From contig JAHEBM010000023.1 of assembly GCA_024642245.1 (NCBI GenBank), positions 1-48,655 of the forward strand: a DNA stretch of 48,655 nt, read 5' to 3'. How positions within the stretch are numbered: position 1 is the first letter of the stretch; the number at the start of each line of letters is the position of its first letter. Shown in pieces: positions 17,908 through 28,081 of the stretch. The notes under the pieces were generated by a model. The model ran no database searches, was not told the origin of the DNA, and was given only the letters and a program-made list of their open reading frames with translations. This stretch comes from Haliea sp. Its GTDB lineage: Bacteria; Pseudomonadota; Gammaproteobacteria; Pseudomonadales; Halieaceae. A program made the translations under genes and the position numbers.

Positions 17908-18870
17908 ATGCAACAAATACGCGCGACCATTTCCACGGAGTTCGAGCAGGTCAACCAGCTCATCGTGGAGCAACTGCATTCCGATGTGCCCATGGTGGAA
18001 AACGTGGGCCACTATATAGTCGACGCCGGCGGCAAGCGCCTGCGGCCAATGCTGGCCCTGCTGTGCGGCTCCGCCCTTGGCGGTTGCACCGCCCATCACA
18101 TCAAGTTCGCCGCCATCATCGAGTTTATCCACACCGCCACGCTCCTGCACGACGACGTGGTGGACATATCCACCCTGCGCCGGGGCCGGCCCACTGCCAA
18201 TGCCGAGTTTGGCAACGCCCCCTCGGTACTGGTGGGTGACTTCCTTTACACCCGCGCGTTCCAGCTGATGGTGCAATTGCAGGACATGGACATCCTCCAC
18301 CACATGGCTGATACCACCAACACCATCGCCGAAGGCGAGGTCCTGCAATTGGCCCGAGCCGGCCAGGACGGCACCACCGAAGCCCAGTACCTGGATGTCA
18401 TCACCCGCAAAACGGCTATCCTGTTCGCGGCGGCCTGCTACGGGGCCGCCACCCTGAGCGGCGCGGACCAGGCGATGCGCCAGTCCCTGCACGCGTTCGG
18501 CCTCAACCTGGGCATCGCCTTCCAGATGATAGACGATGTGCTGGACTACGAAGGCGACCCCGCGACCATGGGCAAGAATGTGGGGGACGACCTGACCGAG
18601 GGCAAGACCACCCTGCCGCTGATCCATGCCATGCGCGAGGGCACCGGCGCGGAGCAGGCGCTCATTCGAACGGCCATTACCGGGAAGAGCGCGCAGCGTA
18701 TCGACGAGATCATCACTGCCGTGCAGCGCTGTGGGTCACTGGATTACACCCGGGCCCAGGCCGGGCACTATCACGACGCGGCCCTCGCACAACTGCAGCA
18801 GCTGCCCGCCAGTGAGTGGCGCAGCGCGCTGGAGCGAATTACCCACCTGTCGACCCACCGCGACCACTAG
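17908..18870 (+). CDS. ispB: Octaprenyl diphosphate synthase (trans long-chain polyprenyl synthase)
   Basis: 320 residues. It elongates farnesyl diphosphate with isopentenyl diphosphate to make the quinone side chain. The two Asp-rich motifs are LLHDDVVDIS (first) and FQMIDDVLDYEGDP (second), with GGKRLRP near the N-terminus for diphosphate binding. Length and position divergent from rplU are typical of gammaproteobacterial ispB. The final chain length (C40 or other) cannot be told from sequence alone. It supplies quinones, relevant to the quinol-linked cytochromes at the left end. Confidence 0.95.
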   Translation: MQQIRATISTEFEQVNQLIVEQLHSDVPMVENVGHYIVDAGGKRLRPMLALLCGSALGGCTAHHIKFAAIIEFIHTATLLHDDVVDISTLRRGRPTANAEFGNAPSVLVGDFLYTRAFQLMVQLQDMDILHHMADTTNTIAEGEVLQLARAGQDGTTEAQYLDVITRKTAILFAAACYGAATLSGADQAMRQSLHAFGLNLGIAFQMIDDVLDYEGDPATMGKNVGDDLTEGKTTLPLIHAMREGTGAEQALIRTAITGKSAQRIDEIITAVQRCGSLDYTRAQAGHYHDAALAQLQQLPASEWRSALERITHLSTHRDH

Positions 18871-18984
18871 GCCCAGGCGCCAGGGCACCCACTACAACCT
18901 GCCCGCGCGCTCGCGGCATTGCGCCCACCGTGGTGGCTTCCTATACTCGCTGTTTCCGATCTCCCGCCGCGACAAGGTCATACC

Positions 18985-20637
18985 ATGACATCACGCCCAC
19001 TCCTGTCTGAGTTACCCGGCTACAGCGACCTGCAGGCGCTGGCCAATGGCGTGAAATCGACCTCCGTCAGCCAGCTGCTGCAAGACGACCCGGGCAGGGC
19101 CACTGACTTCACCCTGGAGGCCGCCGGCCTGCGCCTGGATTACTCCAAGCACCTGCTGACCACCGCGGCCCTGGAGCAACTACTGCGCCTGGCCGAACAT
19201 GCGGGGGTGGCACGGGATATCGCCGCCCTGTTCAGCGGGGAGCCTATCAACAACACCGAGGACCGACCGGCGCTGCACACCTTGCTGCGCGCCTCGGGCA
19301 GCCAGGGCCTGGAGGGCAAATTCCAGGAAGTCGTGGCAGCCAGGGCGCTCATGCAAACCTGGGCCGAGCGCCTGAACAGCGGTGCCCAGCAGGGCTTCTC
19401 CGGCGCAACCATCACCGATGTAGTAAACATCGGTATCGGCGGTTCAGACCTGGGACCGCGCCTGGTCAGCGAGGCACTGCGACCGTTTCACGGCAATATC
19501 AGCTGCCACTACGTGGCCAACGTGGACCCCGCCGACCTGCAGGACACCCTGCTGGAACTGGACCCGGAGACAACCCTGTTTATCGTCTGTTCCAAGTCCT
19601 TTCGCACCGAGGAAACCCTCACCAACAGCCTGGCGGCGCGAACCTGGCTGCGCAATGCCGGGGCCGGCGAGGACGCGCTTGGCAAACACTTTATCGCGGT
19701 CACCTCCAACCTGCAGGCCGCCGCCGAATTCGGCATTCCCGCCGGCAACTGCCTGCCGATGTGGGACTGGGTGGGGGGGCGTTATTCGGTGTGGTCCGCC
19801 ATCGGCCTGAGCTGCGCCATCGCCGTCGGCTGGGAGAATTTCGCAGCGTTCCTGGCGGGGGCCGAGGCCATGGACAGGCATTTCCGCAACAGCGAACCGG
19901 CGGCCAATATGCCGCTTCTCATGAGCTTGCTCGAGATCTGGTACAACAACTTCTTCCAGGCGGGAAACCACGTAGTACTGCCCTACGACAACAGCCTGCA
20001 ACACCTGCCCGCCTTTCTCCAGCAGTTGACCATGGAAAGCAACGGCAAGTGCGTCAGCGAGGACGGACGGGCTCTGCCCTACACCACCGGCGCCGTGCTC
20101 TGGGGATCTGCCGGCACCATGGGGCAGCACTCCTTCCACCAGCTACTGCACCAGGGGACACTGTTGTGCCCGGCCGATTTTGTGCTGCCACTGAACACCC
20201 ACACCGGCATGCGCGAACAGCACCGGCGGCTGGTAGCAAACTGCCTCGCCCAGAGCCGCACCCTGATGGTGGGGCGCACGCAGGAAGCCGCGCGAGCGGC
20301 ATTGCTGGCGCGGGGCCTGGGTGCACAGGAAGCGGACCGGCTGACCCCGCACCTGGCCATGCCCGGGAATCGCCCCAACAGCGTCATTACCATGCACTCG
20401 GTCAATCCAGGCTCCCTGGGCGCACTGCTGGCCCTGTACGAACACCGCACCTTTTGCAGCGCCCGCCTGTGGGGAATCAACCCGTTTGATCAATGGGGCG
20501 TGGAGTTGGGCAAGGAGATCGGCAGCGAGATTCTCGGGCGCCTGTCCGGCGAGGCAAGCCCGGGCCCGATGGATCCTTCCACCGAGCGACTCATGCGTGA
20601 ATGGCGGGCCGCCCAGGAAGGGGATGCCCGGGCCTGA
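18985..20637 (+). CDS. pgi: Glucose-6-phosphate isomerase
   Basis: 550 residues. It interconverts glucose 6-phosphate and fructose 6-phosphate in the cytoplasm. Marks are VVNIGIGGSDLGP, SKSFRTEETLTN, MESNGKCV, WGSAGTMGQHSFHQLLHQGT and, at the end, INPFDQWGVELGK. I start at the ATG at 18985, which gives MTSRPLLSELPGY and a length equal to E. coli Pgi; the frame stays open 22 codons upstream without family similarity. It converges on cpsG with about 9 bases between stops. The product fructose 6-phosphate leads to mannose 6-phosphate, so it sits logically beside the GDP-mannose genes. Confidence 0.96.
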   Translation: MTSRPLLSELPGYSDLQALANGVKSTSVSQLLQDDPGRATDFTLEAAGLRLDYSKHLLTTAALEQLLRLAEHAGVARDIAALFSGEPINNTEDRPALHTLLRASGSQGLEGKFQEVVAARALMQTWAERLNSGAQQGFSGATITDVVNIGIGGSDLGPRLVSEALRPFHGNISCHYVANVDPADLQDTLLELDPETTLFIVCSKSFRTEETLTNSLAARTWLRNAGAGEDALGKHFIAVTSNLQAAAEFGIPAGNCLPMWDWVGGRYSVWSAIGLSCAIAVGWENFAAFLAGAEAMDRHFRNSEPAANMPLLMSLLEIWYNNFFQAGNHVVLPYDNSLQHLPAFLQQLTMESNGKCVSEDGRALPYTTGAVLWGSAGTMGQHSFHQLLHQGTLLCPADFVLPLNTHTGMREQHRRLVANCLAQSRTLMVGRTQEAARAALLARGLGAQEADRLTPHLAMPGNRPNSVITMHSVNPGSLGALLALYEHRTFCSARLWGINPFDQWGVELGKEIGSEILGRLSGEASPGPMDPSTERLMREWRAAQEGDARA

Positions 20638-20646
20638 GCACGGCTT

Positions 20647-21999
20647 TCAGGGGCCGTCTATCAGCGCCAGCAACTCACTGGTTTTCGCCTGCATCAGCGC
20701 TGCATCGCCACGACTTTCAACGTTCAGGCGCACCACAGGCTCCGTATTGGACATGCGCAGGTTGAAGCGCCACTGCCCGAGCACCATGCTCAGGCCGTCC
20801 ACGTGTTCGACAGACCCGGCCTGATCCCGGTAGGTGGCCTCGACCCTGCCGAGCACCTCGGCCGGGTTTTCTATGGTGCGATTGATTTCCCCGCTGCAGG
20901 GATACGCCGCCACGCGTTGGGCCACCAACGTGGACAGGCCCCGCCCGGCCGCGCTGACCAGCCCGGTGACCAGTAACCAGGGAATCATCCCGCTGTCACA
21001 ATAGGCAAAATCGCGAAAATAATGGTGCGCGCTCATTTCCCCGCCGTAAACCGCATTTTCCAGTCGCATGCGCTCCTTGATAAATGCGTGGCCGGTCTTG
21101 CTCTGCACTGCCTCGCCCCCCAGCGACTCGACGATATCCACCGTGTTCCATACCAGGCGCGGATCGTGCACCACCCGCGCCGGCCCCTGACGTTTCAGGA
21201 ACGCCTCCGCCAGCAGACCCACCACGTAGTAGCCCTCGATAAAGTCGCCCTTCTCATCGAAGAAGAAGCAACGATCGAAGTCGCCATCCCAGCCAAGCCC
21301 GAGATCGGCGCCGTGTTCGCGCACCGCCGCGATGGTTGCGGCCCGATTCTCCGGCACCAACGGGTTGGGCACACCGTTGGGAAAATTGCCGTCGGGCTCG
21401 TGATGCAGCTTGATGAACTCAAAGGGCAGGTGCGGCTCCAGCAGGTCAACCACCCGACCGGCACCCCCATTGCCCGCATCAACCACGATTTTCAGGGGTT
21501 TCAGCGCAGGCACATCAACATAGGAAAGCAGGTGCTCGACATAGGCCGCTGAAGTGTCGAGCGCGTGTAGCTGGCCGGGCTTTGCCGCGGCTTGAAACTC
21601 GTCCCTTTCCGCCATCGCCTGTATATCGAACAGCCCGGTATCGCCGGATATCGGTTTCGACTCCTCCCGCACGAACTTCATGCCATTGTAATCTTTCGGG
21701 TTGTGGCTGGCGGTTACGGCGATACCGCCGTCCATGCCCGCATGGGAGGTGGCAAAATAGATCTCCTCGGTACCACACAGGCCGATGTCATAGACATCCA
21801 CGCCCTGCTCCAGCAGGCCCTTGACCAGGGCCGCCTTGATGGCCTCGCTGGTCAGGCGAATGTCGTGGCCCACCACGACCTGGCGCGGTTTGATGACCTC
21901 CGCATAGGCGCGGCCGATGCGGCGCGCGATGTCCTCGTTCAACTGGTCGGGCACCCTGCCCCGAACGTCATAGGCCTTGAAACAGGTAATTTCCTTCAC
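20647..21999 (-). CDS. cpsG: Phosphomannomutase (CpsG/ManB type)
   Basis: 450 residues. It interconverts mannose 6-phosphate and mannose 1-phosphate for GDP-mannose synthesis; some relatives also act on glucose phosphates. Marks are the phosphoserine loop [14 protein letters not shown], the metal loop DGDFDRCF, the sugar loop [10 protein letters not shown] and a C-terminal phosphate-binding [10 protein letters not shown]. Length fits CpsG (about 456). It is last in the operon manC-galU-cpsG, 12 bases after galU. Confidence 0.93.
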   Translation of the reverse strand: MKEITCFKAYDVRGRVPDQLNEDIARRIGRAYAEVIKPRQVVVGHDIRLTSEAIKAALVKGLLEQGVDVYDIGLCGTEEIYFATSHAGMDGGIAVTASHNPKDYNGMKFVREESKPISGDTGLFDIQAMAERDEFQAAAKPGQLHALDTSAAYVEHLLSYVDVPALKPLKIVVDAGNGGAGRVVDLLEPHLPFEFIKLHHEPDGNFPNGVPNPLVPENRAATIAAVREHGADLGLGWDGDFDRCFFFDEKGDFIEGYYVVGLLAEAFLKRQGPARVVHDPRLVWNTVDIVESLGGEAVQSKTGHAFIKERMRLENAVYGGEMSAHHYFRDFAYCDSGMIPWLLVTGLVSAAGRGLSTLVAQRVAAYPCSGEINRTIENPAEVLGRVEATYRDQAGSVEHVDGLSMVLGQWRFNLRMSNTEPVVRLNVESRGDAALMQAKTSELLALIDGP

Positions 22000-22011
22000 C
22001 GGATGGCTCCC

Positions 22012-22842
22012 TCAATCTTTTGCATAGTAGTTTTCGTAGACAAAATTAGTCGCCTCCACAAAGCCCGGCACACTGCCGCAGTCGAAGCGACGGCCCTTGA
22101 ATTTGTAGGCCATGACACAACCGCGCCGGGCCTGAATCTGCAGGGCGTCGGTCAACTGGACTTCGCCATTGGCGCCGGGAGGGGTCTCGCGAATAATGTC
22201 AAAGATATCCGGCGTGAGAATATAGCGACCGATGATGGCCAGGTTGGACGGCGCATCCTTGGGGTTTGGCTTCTCCACCATTTCATCAACCCGGTAGATG
22301 CCGTCCCTGAGACTTTCGCCGGCGATCACCCCGTACTTGTTGACCTCCTCCGGGGGTACTTCCTGTATCGCCACGATCGAACAGCGAAACTGTTTGAAAA
22401 GCTCCGCCATCTGGGCCAGTACCCCGGGGCCATCGTTGAGGCACAGGTCATCTGACAGCAGCACACCGAAAGGCTCATTACCGATCAGCGACTGGCCGGT
22501 GAGTATGGCATGGCCAAGACCTTTCATTTCGCGCTGGCGCACCATGGTAAACACGCCCTTGTCGAGCACATTGCGAATACTTGCCAGCGCGGCCTCCTTG
22601 CCACTGCCGGAAATCTGGTGCTCGAGTTCGTAACTGATATCGAAATGGTCCGCAATGGCGCGCTTGCCGCGGCCGGTCACCATCGCACAGGTTGTCATTC
22701 CCGCCGCGATCGCTTCCTCCACGCCATACTGCACCAGCGGCTTGTTGACGATAGGTAACATTTCCTTGGGCATGCTTTTGGTCGCCGGCAGGAAGCGCGT
22801 GCCGTAACCCGCCACGGGAAAAAGGCATTTGGTGATACTCAT
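22012..22842 (-). CDS. galU: UTP-glucose-1-phosphate uridylyltransferase
   Basis: 276 residues. It makes UDP-glucose from UTP and glucose 1-phosphate. The nucleotide-binding start VAGYGTRFLPATKSMPKEML is complete, followed by QYGVEEAIAAG, VLLSDDLC and KFKGRRFDCG. Length is slightly below E. coli GalU (302), as in many pseudomonad-type enzymes. It is middle gene of the operon with manC and cpsG, so UDP-glucose and GDP-mannose supply are co-regulated, probably for exopolysaccharide or LPS. Confidence 0.96.
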   Translation of the reverse strand: MSITKCLFPVAGYGTRFLPATKSMPKEMLPIVNKPLVQYGVEEAIAAGMTTCAMVTGRGKRAIADHFDISYELEHQISGSGKEAALASIRNVLDKGVFTMVRQREMKGLGHAILTGQSLIGNEPFGVLLSDDLCLNDGPGVLAQMAELFKQFRCSIVAIQEVPPEEVNKYGVIAGESLRDGIYRVDEMVEKPNPKDAPSNLAIIGRYILTPDIFDIIRETPPGANGEVQLTDALQIQARRGCVMAYKFKGRRFDCGSVPGFVEATNFVYENYYAKD

Positions 22843-22865
22843 GGAACCTCCTTGTAATAGCCGGG

Positions 22866-24275
22866 CTATTTGCCGCGGCCGTAGACGTCTTCGTAACGCA
22901 CGATATCGTCCTCACCGAGATAGGCGCCGGACTGCACCTCGATAAGCTCCAACGGTATCCTTCCCGGGTTTGCCAGGCGGTGTTTGTGGCCCAGGGGGAT
23001 GTAGGTGGATTCATCCTCGCCGAGCATGAACACCTTGTCCTCGCAGGTGACTTCAGCGGTGCCGTGCACGACCACCCAGTGCTCCGCCCGGTGGTGGTGC
23101 ATTTGCAGCGACAGGGTCTGTCCCGGATTGACGACAATGCGCTTCACCTGGAAGCGCTCTGACATCACCAGGGACTCGTAGGAACCCCAGGGCCGGTAGA
23201 CCCGCCTGTGCTGGGAGACCTCGGGGCGGCGCAGGTCTTTCAGGCGATTGACAATGCGCTTGACGTCCTGGACTTTCGTGCGATCCGCCACGAGCACGGC
23301 ATCGGCAGTCTCCACCACCACGAGATTCTCAACACCGGTTGCAGCCAACAGGCGGGAATCACTGCGAAAATAGCTGCCCCGGCAATTGTCGAGTATGACG
23401 TCGCCCTTGCAGACGTTGCCATCGCTGTCACGCACCGCAACATCCCAAAGTGCGGACCAGGCACCCACGTCGCTCCAGCCGCAATCCAGTGACACCACGC
23501 CGCCACAGGAGGTCTTCTCCATCACGGCATAGTCGATGCTGTCGCTGGGGCACTCGAGAAACGGCTTGGCGGCCGGACGCACAAAGTCCATGTCGGCGCT
23601 TGCACCGGCCATCGCACTGCGGCAGCTGGCAAGCATAGCCGGGGCGTGTTCACCCAACTGCTCCAGGTAGGTAGCCGCGCGCAACAGGAACATACCGCTG
23701 TTCCACACATGGCTACCGCCGTCGAGGTAGGTCTGGGCCGTGGCCGCGTCCGGCTTCTCGACAAAGCGCTCCAGGTCGTAGATATCGGGGCCCAGGGCAG
23801 CGCCGCACTTGATGTAGCCATAGCCTGTTTCCGGGCTCGAGGGCACCACGCCGAAGGTCATCAGGCGACCCTGCTGGGCCAGGGGTATGGCTTTGCCAAC
23901 GGCCGCGGCAAAGGCTTCCACATCCTGGATCAGGTGATCTGCAGGCAGCACCAACAGCAGCGCCTCCGGGTCGCCCTTGAGGGCCTGTATGGCAGCCAGC
24001 GCGACGGCGGGGGCGGTGTTGCGCCCCTGGGGCTCGAGAATCAGCGCGCTGGCCTTGATAGCCACCTGGCGCAACTGCTCCGCCACCATGAAACGATGCT
24101 CCTCGTTGCACACCACGAGGGGCGCTGTCTCCTCGAGCCCGGAGGTGCGTTGCAGTGTTTCCTGCAACATGGACAGCTCACCCGCCAGGGGCAGGAACTG
24201 TTTCGGGTGTGTTTCGCGCGAGACCGGCCACAAGCGACTGCCGACGCCACCGGAAAGTAGGACAGGTGTTAACAT
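22866..24275 (-). CDS. manC: Bifunctional mannose-1-phosphate guanylyltransferase / mannose-6-phosphate isomerase
   Basis: 469 residues. The N-terminal nucleotidyltransferase (about 1-290) opens with LLSGGVGSRLWPVSRETHPK and makes GDP-mannose from GTP and mannose 1-phosphate. The C-terminal cupin (about 350-469) contains the metal-site segment QMHHHRAEHWVVVHGTAEVT of type II mannose-6-phosphate isomerases. The length matches AlgA/ManC. It is first gene of the operon, with galU 23 bases on. No glycosyltransferase or polymer export genes lie nearby, so the polymer is unknown. Confidence 0.95.
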   Translation of the reverse strand: MLTPVLLSGGVGSRLWPVSRETHPKQFLPLAGELSMLQETLQRTSGLEETAPLVVCNEEHRFMVAEQLRQVAIKASALILEPQGRNTAPAVALAAIQALKGDPEALLLVLPADHLIQDVEAFAAAVGKAIPLAQQGRLMTFGVVPSSPETGYGYIKCGAALGPDIYDLERFVEKPDAATAQTYLDGGSHVWNSGMFLLRAATYLEQLGEHAPAMLASCRSAMAGASADMDFVRPAAKPFLECPSDSIDYAVMEKTSCGGVVSLDCGWSDVGAWSALWDVAVRDSDGNVCKGDVILDNCRGSYFRSDSRLLAATGVENLVVVETADAVLVADRTKVQDVKRIVNRLKDLRRPEVSQHRRVYRPWGSYESLVMSERFQVKRIVVNPGQTLSLQMHHHRAEHWVVVHGTAEVTCEDKVFMLGEDESTYIPLGHKHRLANPGRIPLELIEVQSGAYLGEDDIVRYEDVYGRGK

Positions 24276-24584
24276 AGGATCCCTGCATCACCGGCCATCG
24301 GCACGGTGAAAATAGTCTTGAGACGCCCACGATATACCAACAGGGCATGATGTTCCGCTTATGTTAGCGGATGGTACGGGGCTTTGCTACCGACAGGCCG
24401 GGTACCGTTTACAACGGCCATTGGCCTGATGCCAACCGTGCGTTACTACCGAAATGCGCTGGACTTGTGAGCATCAACTATTAAAATAGTCCCACTTCCC
24501 GGGGCGCCACGTGGTTTCCAGCGACCGGGCCGTCGCCAGCCTCCGATGCGGCGATGCGGATTTCCACCCAACACTGGATAAGCT
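24276..24584. promoter_or_regulatory. Divergent control region between manC and fabA (309 bases)
   Basis: A gene-free interval serving manC (-) and fabA (+). A fabA promoter candidate is TGGACT at 24460-24465, a 16-bp spacer and TAAAAT at 24482-24487. A perfect 14-bp palindrome, ACTATT-AA-AATAGT (24477-24490), overlaps that -10. I could not find a convincing FadR or FabR operator. I see nothing else defined here. Confidence 0.5.
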
Positions 24585-25100
24585 ATGACAGCGAAAAGTG
24601 CCTACGGCAAGGACGAACTGATCACCTGCGGTAACGGTGAACTGTTCGGCCCCGGCAATGCACAATTGCCCACGGACAATATGCTGATGCTGGATCGCAT
24701 TCGCCACATCAGCTCCGAGGGAGGCCAATACGGCAAGGGTGAAATCATCGCCGAACTCGACATCCACCCGGACCTCTGGTTTTTCCAGTGTCACTTCCCC
24801 GGCGACCCGGTCATGCCGGGCTGCCTGGGCCTGGACGCCCTGTGGCAGCTGGTGGGTTTTTTCCTGGGCTGGCGCGGAAATCCCGGCCGGGGCCGCGCAC
24901 TGGGTTGTGGCGAGGTCAAGTTCAGTGGACAGGTTCTTCCGTCGGCATCGAAAGTCGTCTACAACATCCACGTCAGGCGCGTCATCGAGCGCAAGCTGGT
25001 CATGGGCATAGCAGACGGCAGCGTATCGGTGGACGGTCGCGAAATTTATACAGCCTCGGACCTGCGAGTCGGACTGTTCAAATCCACGGAGGCCTTCTAA
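24585..25100 (+). CDS. fabA: 3-hydroxydecanoyl-ACP dehydratase/isomerase
   Basis: 171 residues. It dehydrates 3-hydroxydecanoyl-ACP and isomerises the trans-2 product to cis-3-decenoyl-ACP, the branch point to unsaturated fatty acids. The catalytic-His segment [20 protein letters not shown] is intact, and length equals E. coli FabA (172). It lies 3 bases upstream of fabB, the classic fabAB operon, which marks the anaerobic unsaturated fatty acid route. Confidence 0.97.
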   Translation: MTAKSAYGKDELITCGNGELFGPGNAQLPTDNMLMLDRIRHISSEGGQYGKGEIIAELDIHPDLWFFQCHFPGDPVMPGCLGLDALWQLVGFFLGWRGNPGRGRALGCGEVKFSGQVLPSASKVVYNIHVRRVIERKLVMGIADGSVSVDGREIYTASDLRVGLFKSTEAF

Positions 25101-25103
25101 CCC

Positions 25104-26330
25104 ATGGGCAGAAGAGTAGTCATTACCGGCCTGGGCATCGTTTCCTGCCTGGGCAACGACGCAGAATCCGTTACCCGCTCGCTCTACGATGGCCGTTCGG
25201 GCATCAGCCTGCGACAGGAACAGGTTGACATGGGCTTGCGTTCACATGTGGCCGGCGCGCCCGATATCGATATCCCTTCCCTGGTCGACCGCAAGCAATT
25301 GCGCTTTATGGGCGATGCGGCGGCCTATGCCTATATCGCGATGCAACAGGCGATAGACGACTCCGGGCTGAAGGAGGCGGATATCTCCAATGTGCGCACC
25401 GGTATTATCGCCGGTTCCGGCGGGGCGTCCGCAGCGATGCAGGTGGAAGCCGCTGATGTGCTGCGCGAACGCGGCATCCGCCGGGTAGGACCCTACCGCG
25501 TCACCCAGACCATGGGCAGCACGGTCTCGGCCTGCCTTGCGACACCCTTCAGGATCAAGGGCGTAAATTACTCCATCTCCTCTGCCTGCTCCACCAGCGC
25601 CCACTGTATCGGCAATGCCATGGAACAGATCCAGCTGGGCAAACAGGACATCGTTTTTGCCGGCGGTGGCGAGGAACTGCACTGGACCCTGAGCTGCCTG
25701 TTTGACGCCATGGGCGCCCTCTCAACGAAGTACAACGATACGCCCGAACGCGCTTCACGCGCCTACGATGCCAATCGCGACGGTTTTGTCATCGCCGGTG
25801 GCGGCGGCATGCTGGTGGTGGAGGAGCTGGAACACGCACTCAAGCGCGGCGCCAGGATTTATGCCGAACTGGTAGGCTACGGCGCCACCTCGGATGGCTA
25901 CGACATGGTTGCCCCCTCGGGGGAAGGCGCGGTGCGCTGCATGCAACAAGCCCTGGCAACGGTGACCGGGCCGGTGGACTATATCAACGCCCACGGTACC
26001 AGCACACCCGCAGGTGATATCCAGGAACTCAAGGCGGTGCGTAACGCCTACCAGGACAGGGATCACATCCCCGTTGTCGGGTCTACCAAATCGCTGTCCG
26101 GCCACTCGCTGGGTGCCGCCGGCGTCCAGGAAGCCATCTACTCCCTGCTGATGCAGCAAAAAGGCTTCATTGCGGCTTCGGCCAATATCGAAACCCTGGA
26201 TCCCGAGGCGGAGGGCCTGCCCATCGCGCTGCAACGTCACGACGACGTGGATCTGCAGCGGGTGATGTCCAACAGCTTTGGCTTTGGCGGAACCAACGCC
26301 TCGCTGGTCTTCCAGAAATACGTCGACTAA
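25104..26330 (+). CDS. fabB: Beta-ketoacyl-ACP synthase I
   Basis: 408 residues. It condenses malonyl-ACP with acyl-ACP and is needed to extend cis-3-decenoyl-ACP. The catalytic triad is visible: Cys in [13 protein letters not shown], His in [11 protein letters not shown] and His in [12 protein letters not shown]. The glycine-rich end [13 protein letters not shown] is intact. The length and N-terminus ([14 protein letters not shown]) match FabB rather than FabF. It is co-transcribed with fabA and converges on moeA with 9 bases between stops. Confidence 0.96.
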   Translation: MGRRVVITGLGIVSCLGNDAESVTRSLYDGRSGISLRQEQVDMGLRSHVAGAPDIDIPSLVDRKQLRFMGDAAAYAYIAMQQAIDDSGLKEADISNVRTGIIAGSGGASAAMQVEAADVLRERGIRRVGPYRVTQTMGSTVSACLATPFRIKGVNYSISSACSTSAHCIGNAMEQIQLGKQDIVFAGGGEELHWTLSCLFDAMGALSTKYNDTPERASRAYDANRDGFVIAGGGGMLVVEELEHALKRGARIYAELVGYGATSDGYDMVAPSGEGAVRCMQQALATVTGPVDYINAHGTSTPAGDIQELKAVRNAYQDRDHIPVVGSTKSLSGHSLGAAGVQEAIYSLLMQQKGFIAASANIETLDPEAEGLPIALQRHDDVDLQRVMSNSFGFGGTNASLVFQKYVD

Positions 26331-26339
26331 CTAACCGGC

Positions 26340-27542
26340 TCAGGCGAGCTGGTCGAGCAGCAGCACCTGCACCCGGTCACCCTCGTCAATCGTGACGCCC
26401 GGCGGGATCACCGCCAGGGCGTCGCTGTAACTCACTGAACTGAGCACCCCTGAACTCTGGTTGGCAAACCGGTGCGCCTGCAGCCCGTGGGTGCCACGGG
26501 ACAGGGTGACCCGCAGGTAGTCCTGGCGGTCCCCCGGCCGGCTGACACTGAACCGCGCTGCGGCCTCCAGGGGCGCCGCAGCGGGCTCGGTCACACCCTG
26601 CAATTTCAACAGGAAGGGGCGCGCGACCAGGCAAAAGGTGACAAATACCGAGGTGGGATTGCCGGGCAGGCCGATAAAGGGCGTGTCGCCGATACGCCCG
26701 AACGCCAGCGGCTTGCCGGGCTTGATCGCCAGTTTCCACAGATCGAGCTGGCCCAGGCGCTCGACCTGGGCCTTGACATGATCCTCCTCCCCCACGGACA
26801 CGCCACCGGAGGTAATGACACAGTCAGCGCCCGCGGCGGCATCAGCCAGGGCACGCGCGGTAGCGGCCGGATCATCCGGCACGATACCCCCATCGACGAC
26901 AGTCATGCCCAGGGATTGCAGCAGGCCCGCCAGGGTGTAGCGATTGGAATTGTAGAGCTGCCCGGGGCGCAGCCCGGCACTCCCGGGTTCCACCAGCTCG
27001 TCCCCGGTAGACAGCACCGCGACCCGCAGGGGCCGGTATACGCGTACCGAGGCCAGTCCCACGGAGGCAAGCAGTCCCATGTCCTGCGGGCGCAACACCC
27101 TGCCCCGTGGCAGCACCGTGGCACCCAGGGCAATGTCCTGGCCCCGGGGCCGTATATTCTGCCCGCGTCGCACGGGCGCGCAGACGCTGACCACGCCCTC
27201 CCGCTCCTGGCAGTCTTCCTGCATTACCACGGCGTCGGCGCCCCGGGGTACCGTGGCACCGGTAAAGATACGCACCGCCGCGCCCGCCGGCAGGGCGGCA
27301 ACAGCGGTATCACCGGCGGCGATCCGCGCAACGACCGGCAGGGGCCCCACCGCATCCGCGCAACGCAGGGCATAGCCGTCCATGGCGCTGTTGTCCTCGC
27401 CCGGCACGGCAACAGGGGCCATCACATCCTTCGCCAATACGCGGCCCATGGCATCGATCAGCGGCACTTCCACTACAGGCTGGCCGGGCCGGGCAGCGGC
27501 CAGTACCCGCTCCAGCGCCTGCGCAACCGGCAGCAGTGGCAT
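26340..27542 (-). CDS. moeA: Molybdopterin molybdenumtransferase
   Basis: 400 residues. It inserts molybdate into adenylylated molybdopterin to give active Mo cofactor. The MoeA marks are [51 protein letters not shown] and [13 protein letters not shown]. The ATG overlaps the moaB stop by one base (TGATG), so the two are translationally coupled. Mo cofactor would serve molybdoenzymes such as nitrate or DMSO reductases, none of which lies in the window. Confidence 0.96.
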   Translation of the reverse strand: MPLLPVAQALERVLAAARPGQPVVEVPLIDAMGRVLAKDVMAPVAVPGEDNSAMDGYALRCADAVGPLPVVARIAAGDTAVAALPAGAAVRIFTGATVPRGADAVVMQEDCQEREGVVSVCAPVRRGQNIRPRGQDIALGATVLPRGRVLRPQDMGLLASVGLASVRVYRPLRVAVLSTGDELVEPGSAGLRPGQLYNSNRYTLAGLLQSLGMTVVDGGIVPDDPAATARALADAAAGADCVITSGGVSVGEEDHVKAQVERLGQLDLWKLAIKPGKPLAFGRIGDTPFIGLPGNPTSVFVTFCLVARPFLLKLQGVTEPAAAPLEAAARFSVSRPGDRQDYLRVTLSRGTHGLQAHRFANQSSGVLSSVSYSDALAVIPPGVTIDEGDRVQVLLLDQLA

Positions 27543-28072
27543 CAGGCCTCCCGCTCGCGAACCTTCAGTACGCCTACAAAATTACAGGGGCGATGACTGC
27601 TGTCGAGCTGTTCACGGATCAAGCCCTGCCAGGCTGTCCTGCAGGCGCCGGTGGAGCCGGGCATACAGAATATGACGGTATTGTTGGCAAACCCGGCTAC
27701 CGCCCGGGACTGGATGGTGGAGGAGCCTATCTCGGCGTGGGACAGGGCCCTGAATACCTCGCCAAAACCGTCGATATCCTTGTCAAACAGCGGCCGCACG
27801 GCCTCGGGCGTTGAATCCCGGCCGGAAAAGCCCGTGCCGCCGGTTACCAGCACCGCATCGATGCCCGCATCCGCTATCCAGCCGGACAGCACCGCCCTGA
27901 TCTGGTAGATATCATCGACAACGATGGCCTTTGCCGCCGGTCGGTGCCCGGCAGCGGTAAGCGCTTCTACCAGGTAGTGCCCGGAGGTATCGGTATCCTC
28001 GGTGCGGGTGTCGGAGACAGTCATGACCGCGACGGCCAGGGTCCTCGCGCATTCATCGGTCGCTTTGGCCAT
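27542..28072 (-). CDS. moaB: Molybdopterin adenylyltransferase-type protein MoaB
   Basis: 176 residues of the MoaB/MogA fold. Marks are [34 protein letters not shown] and [13 protein letters not shown]. Proteins of this group adenylylate molybdopterin before metal insertion; the role of E. coli MoaB itself is less clear than that of MogA. Length is typical of MoaB. It is coupled to moeA downstream, and 9 bases separate it from the upstream SDR-fold gene, so the three probably share a transcript. Confidence 0.94.
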   Translation of the reverse strand: MAKATDECARTLAVAVMTVSDTRTEDTDTSGHYLVEALTAAGHRPAAKAIVVDDIYQIRAVLSGWIADAGIDAVLVTGGTGFSGRDSTPEAVRPLFDKDIDGFGEVFRALSHAEIGSSTIQSRAVAGFANNTVIFCMPGSTGACRTAWQGLIREQLDSSHRPCNFVGVLKVREREA

Positions 28073-28081
28073 ATAGTCTCC

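Noticed and set aside
24420-24584. FadR or FabR operator upstream of fabA
   Set aside because: CTGG and ACTTGT fragments are present but not at the spacing of known operators.
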